From contig JALGSU010000003.1 in assembly GCA_029821735.1 (NCBI GenBank), positions 51,163-115,162 on the forward strand: a DNA stretch of 64,000 nt. Reading direction: 5' to 3'. This DNA is from Candidatus Zipacnadia bacterium (GTDB lineage Bacteria; Armatimonadota; Zipacnadia; Zipacnadales; UBA5352). Position 1 is the stretch's first letter. Every line of letters begins with the position of its first letter. The position numbers and the translations under genes are program-made. Shown here piece by piece: positions 63,978-64,000 of this stretch. The notes beneath the pieces were generated by a model, which worked only from the letters and a program-made list of their open reading frames with translations, was not told the DNA's origin and made no database searches.

Positions 63978-64000
63978 GTATGTAGGATTGGACGTGCATC
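63976..64000 (+). CDS. Start of an IS110-family-like transposase (partial)
   Basis: Only the first eight residues are in the window: MYVGLDVH, preceded by AAGGAGG 6 bp upstream. The pattern is typical of the DEDD catalytic N-terminus of IS110/IS1111 transposases (GxDVHK-type). The element end, and any bridge RNA upstream, cannot be verified here. Confidence 0.65.

Overview
The window is a high-GC bacterial chromosome segment. The best lineage clue is the prepilin at 878-1546: its N-terminal helix continues into [13 protein letters not shown], then CMSNLKQMG, and it has a C-terminal H-X9-DG motif. I associate this style with Armatimonadota, although Planctomycetota-like groups have related prepilins. 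The assignment is inference. No rRNA or tRNA gene was recognised.

Layout. (1) 1-4052, rightward: the end of a secreted protein, then nikR, a pseudopilin, a complete ECF transporter (S, T and A components) and an FmdE-domain protein, largely coupled by overlapping stop/start codons. This looks like a metal-uptake operon. (2) 4055-13073, leftward: sat, cysC, an alkaline-phosphatase-superfamily hydrolase, an exopolysaccharide priming transferase, recD2 and a DUF3604/PHP protein, with a promoter and a palindromic operator ahead of sat. (3) 13219-17553: a small membrane protein, a kelch protein, a promoter carrying a SOS (LexA) box that drives a 24-residue hydrophobic peptide, a Pro-rich lipoprotein and a large exported protein. 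(4) 17643-41196, leftward: one long str-S10-spc-alpha superoperon from rpsL to rpsI. Its oddities are no rpsE between rplR and rpmD, no tuf after fusA, an EF-G-like GTPase between rpsQ and rplN, a 20-copy pentapeptide repeat tail on S3, and N-terminal extensions on S11 and IF-1. A roughly 245-nt structured leader ending in an intrinsic terminator precedes rpsL. (5) 41285-50078: rpoB-rpoC with its own promoter and terminator; rplKAJL is not next to it. (6) 50121-59172: an FAD oxidoreductase; pdxS with a leader hairpin; an ECF sigma factor followed by an anti-sigma zinc finger fused to a GspE/PilB-type ATPase (broken by a small deletion); a TPR protein; and a four-subunit pyruvate:ferredoxin oxidoreductase (porCDAB). 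(7) 59605-63168: recR, ybaB, dnaX and the SRP RNA gene, a classic conserved group. (8) 63460-64000: a four-helix-bundle gene remnant, then the start of an IS110-like transposase at the window edge.

The intergenic spaces in 52.5-63.8 kb are packed with a mosaic of short hairpin repeats: family A with GTCGGGCT/AGCCCGAC arms, family B with GGGCGGGTCT/AGACCCGCC-type arms, and linkers rich in GTTGCC. Part 7 and the right edge carry most of them.

The best candidates for undescribed biology are the SOS-box small membrane peptide, the sigma/anti-sigma-GspE fusion locus, the attenuator-like leader ahead of rpsL, and the ribosomal superoperon that lacks rpsE and carries an EF-G paralogue.
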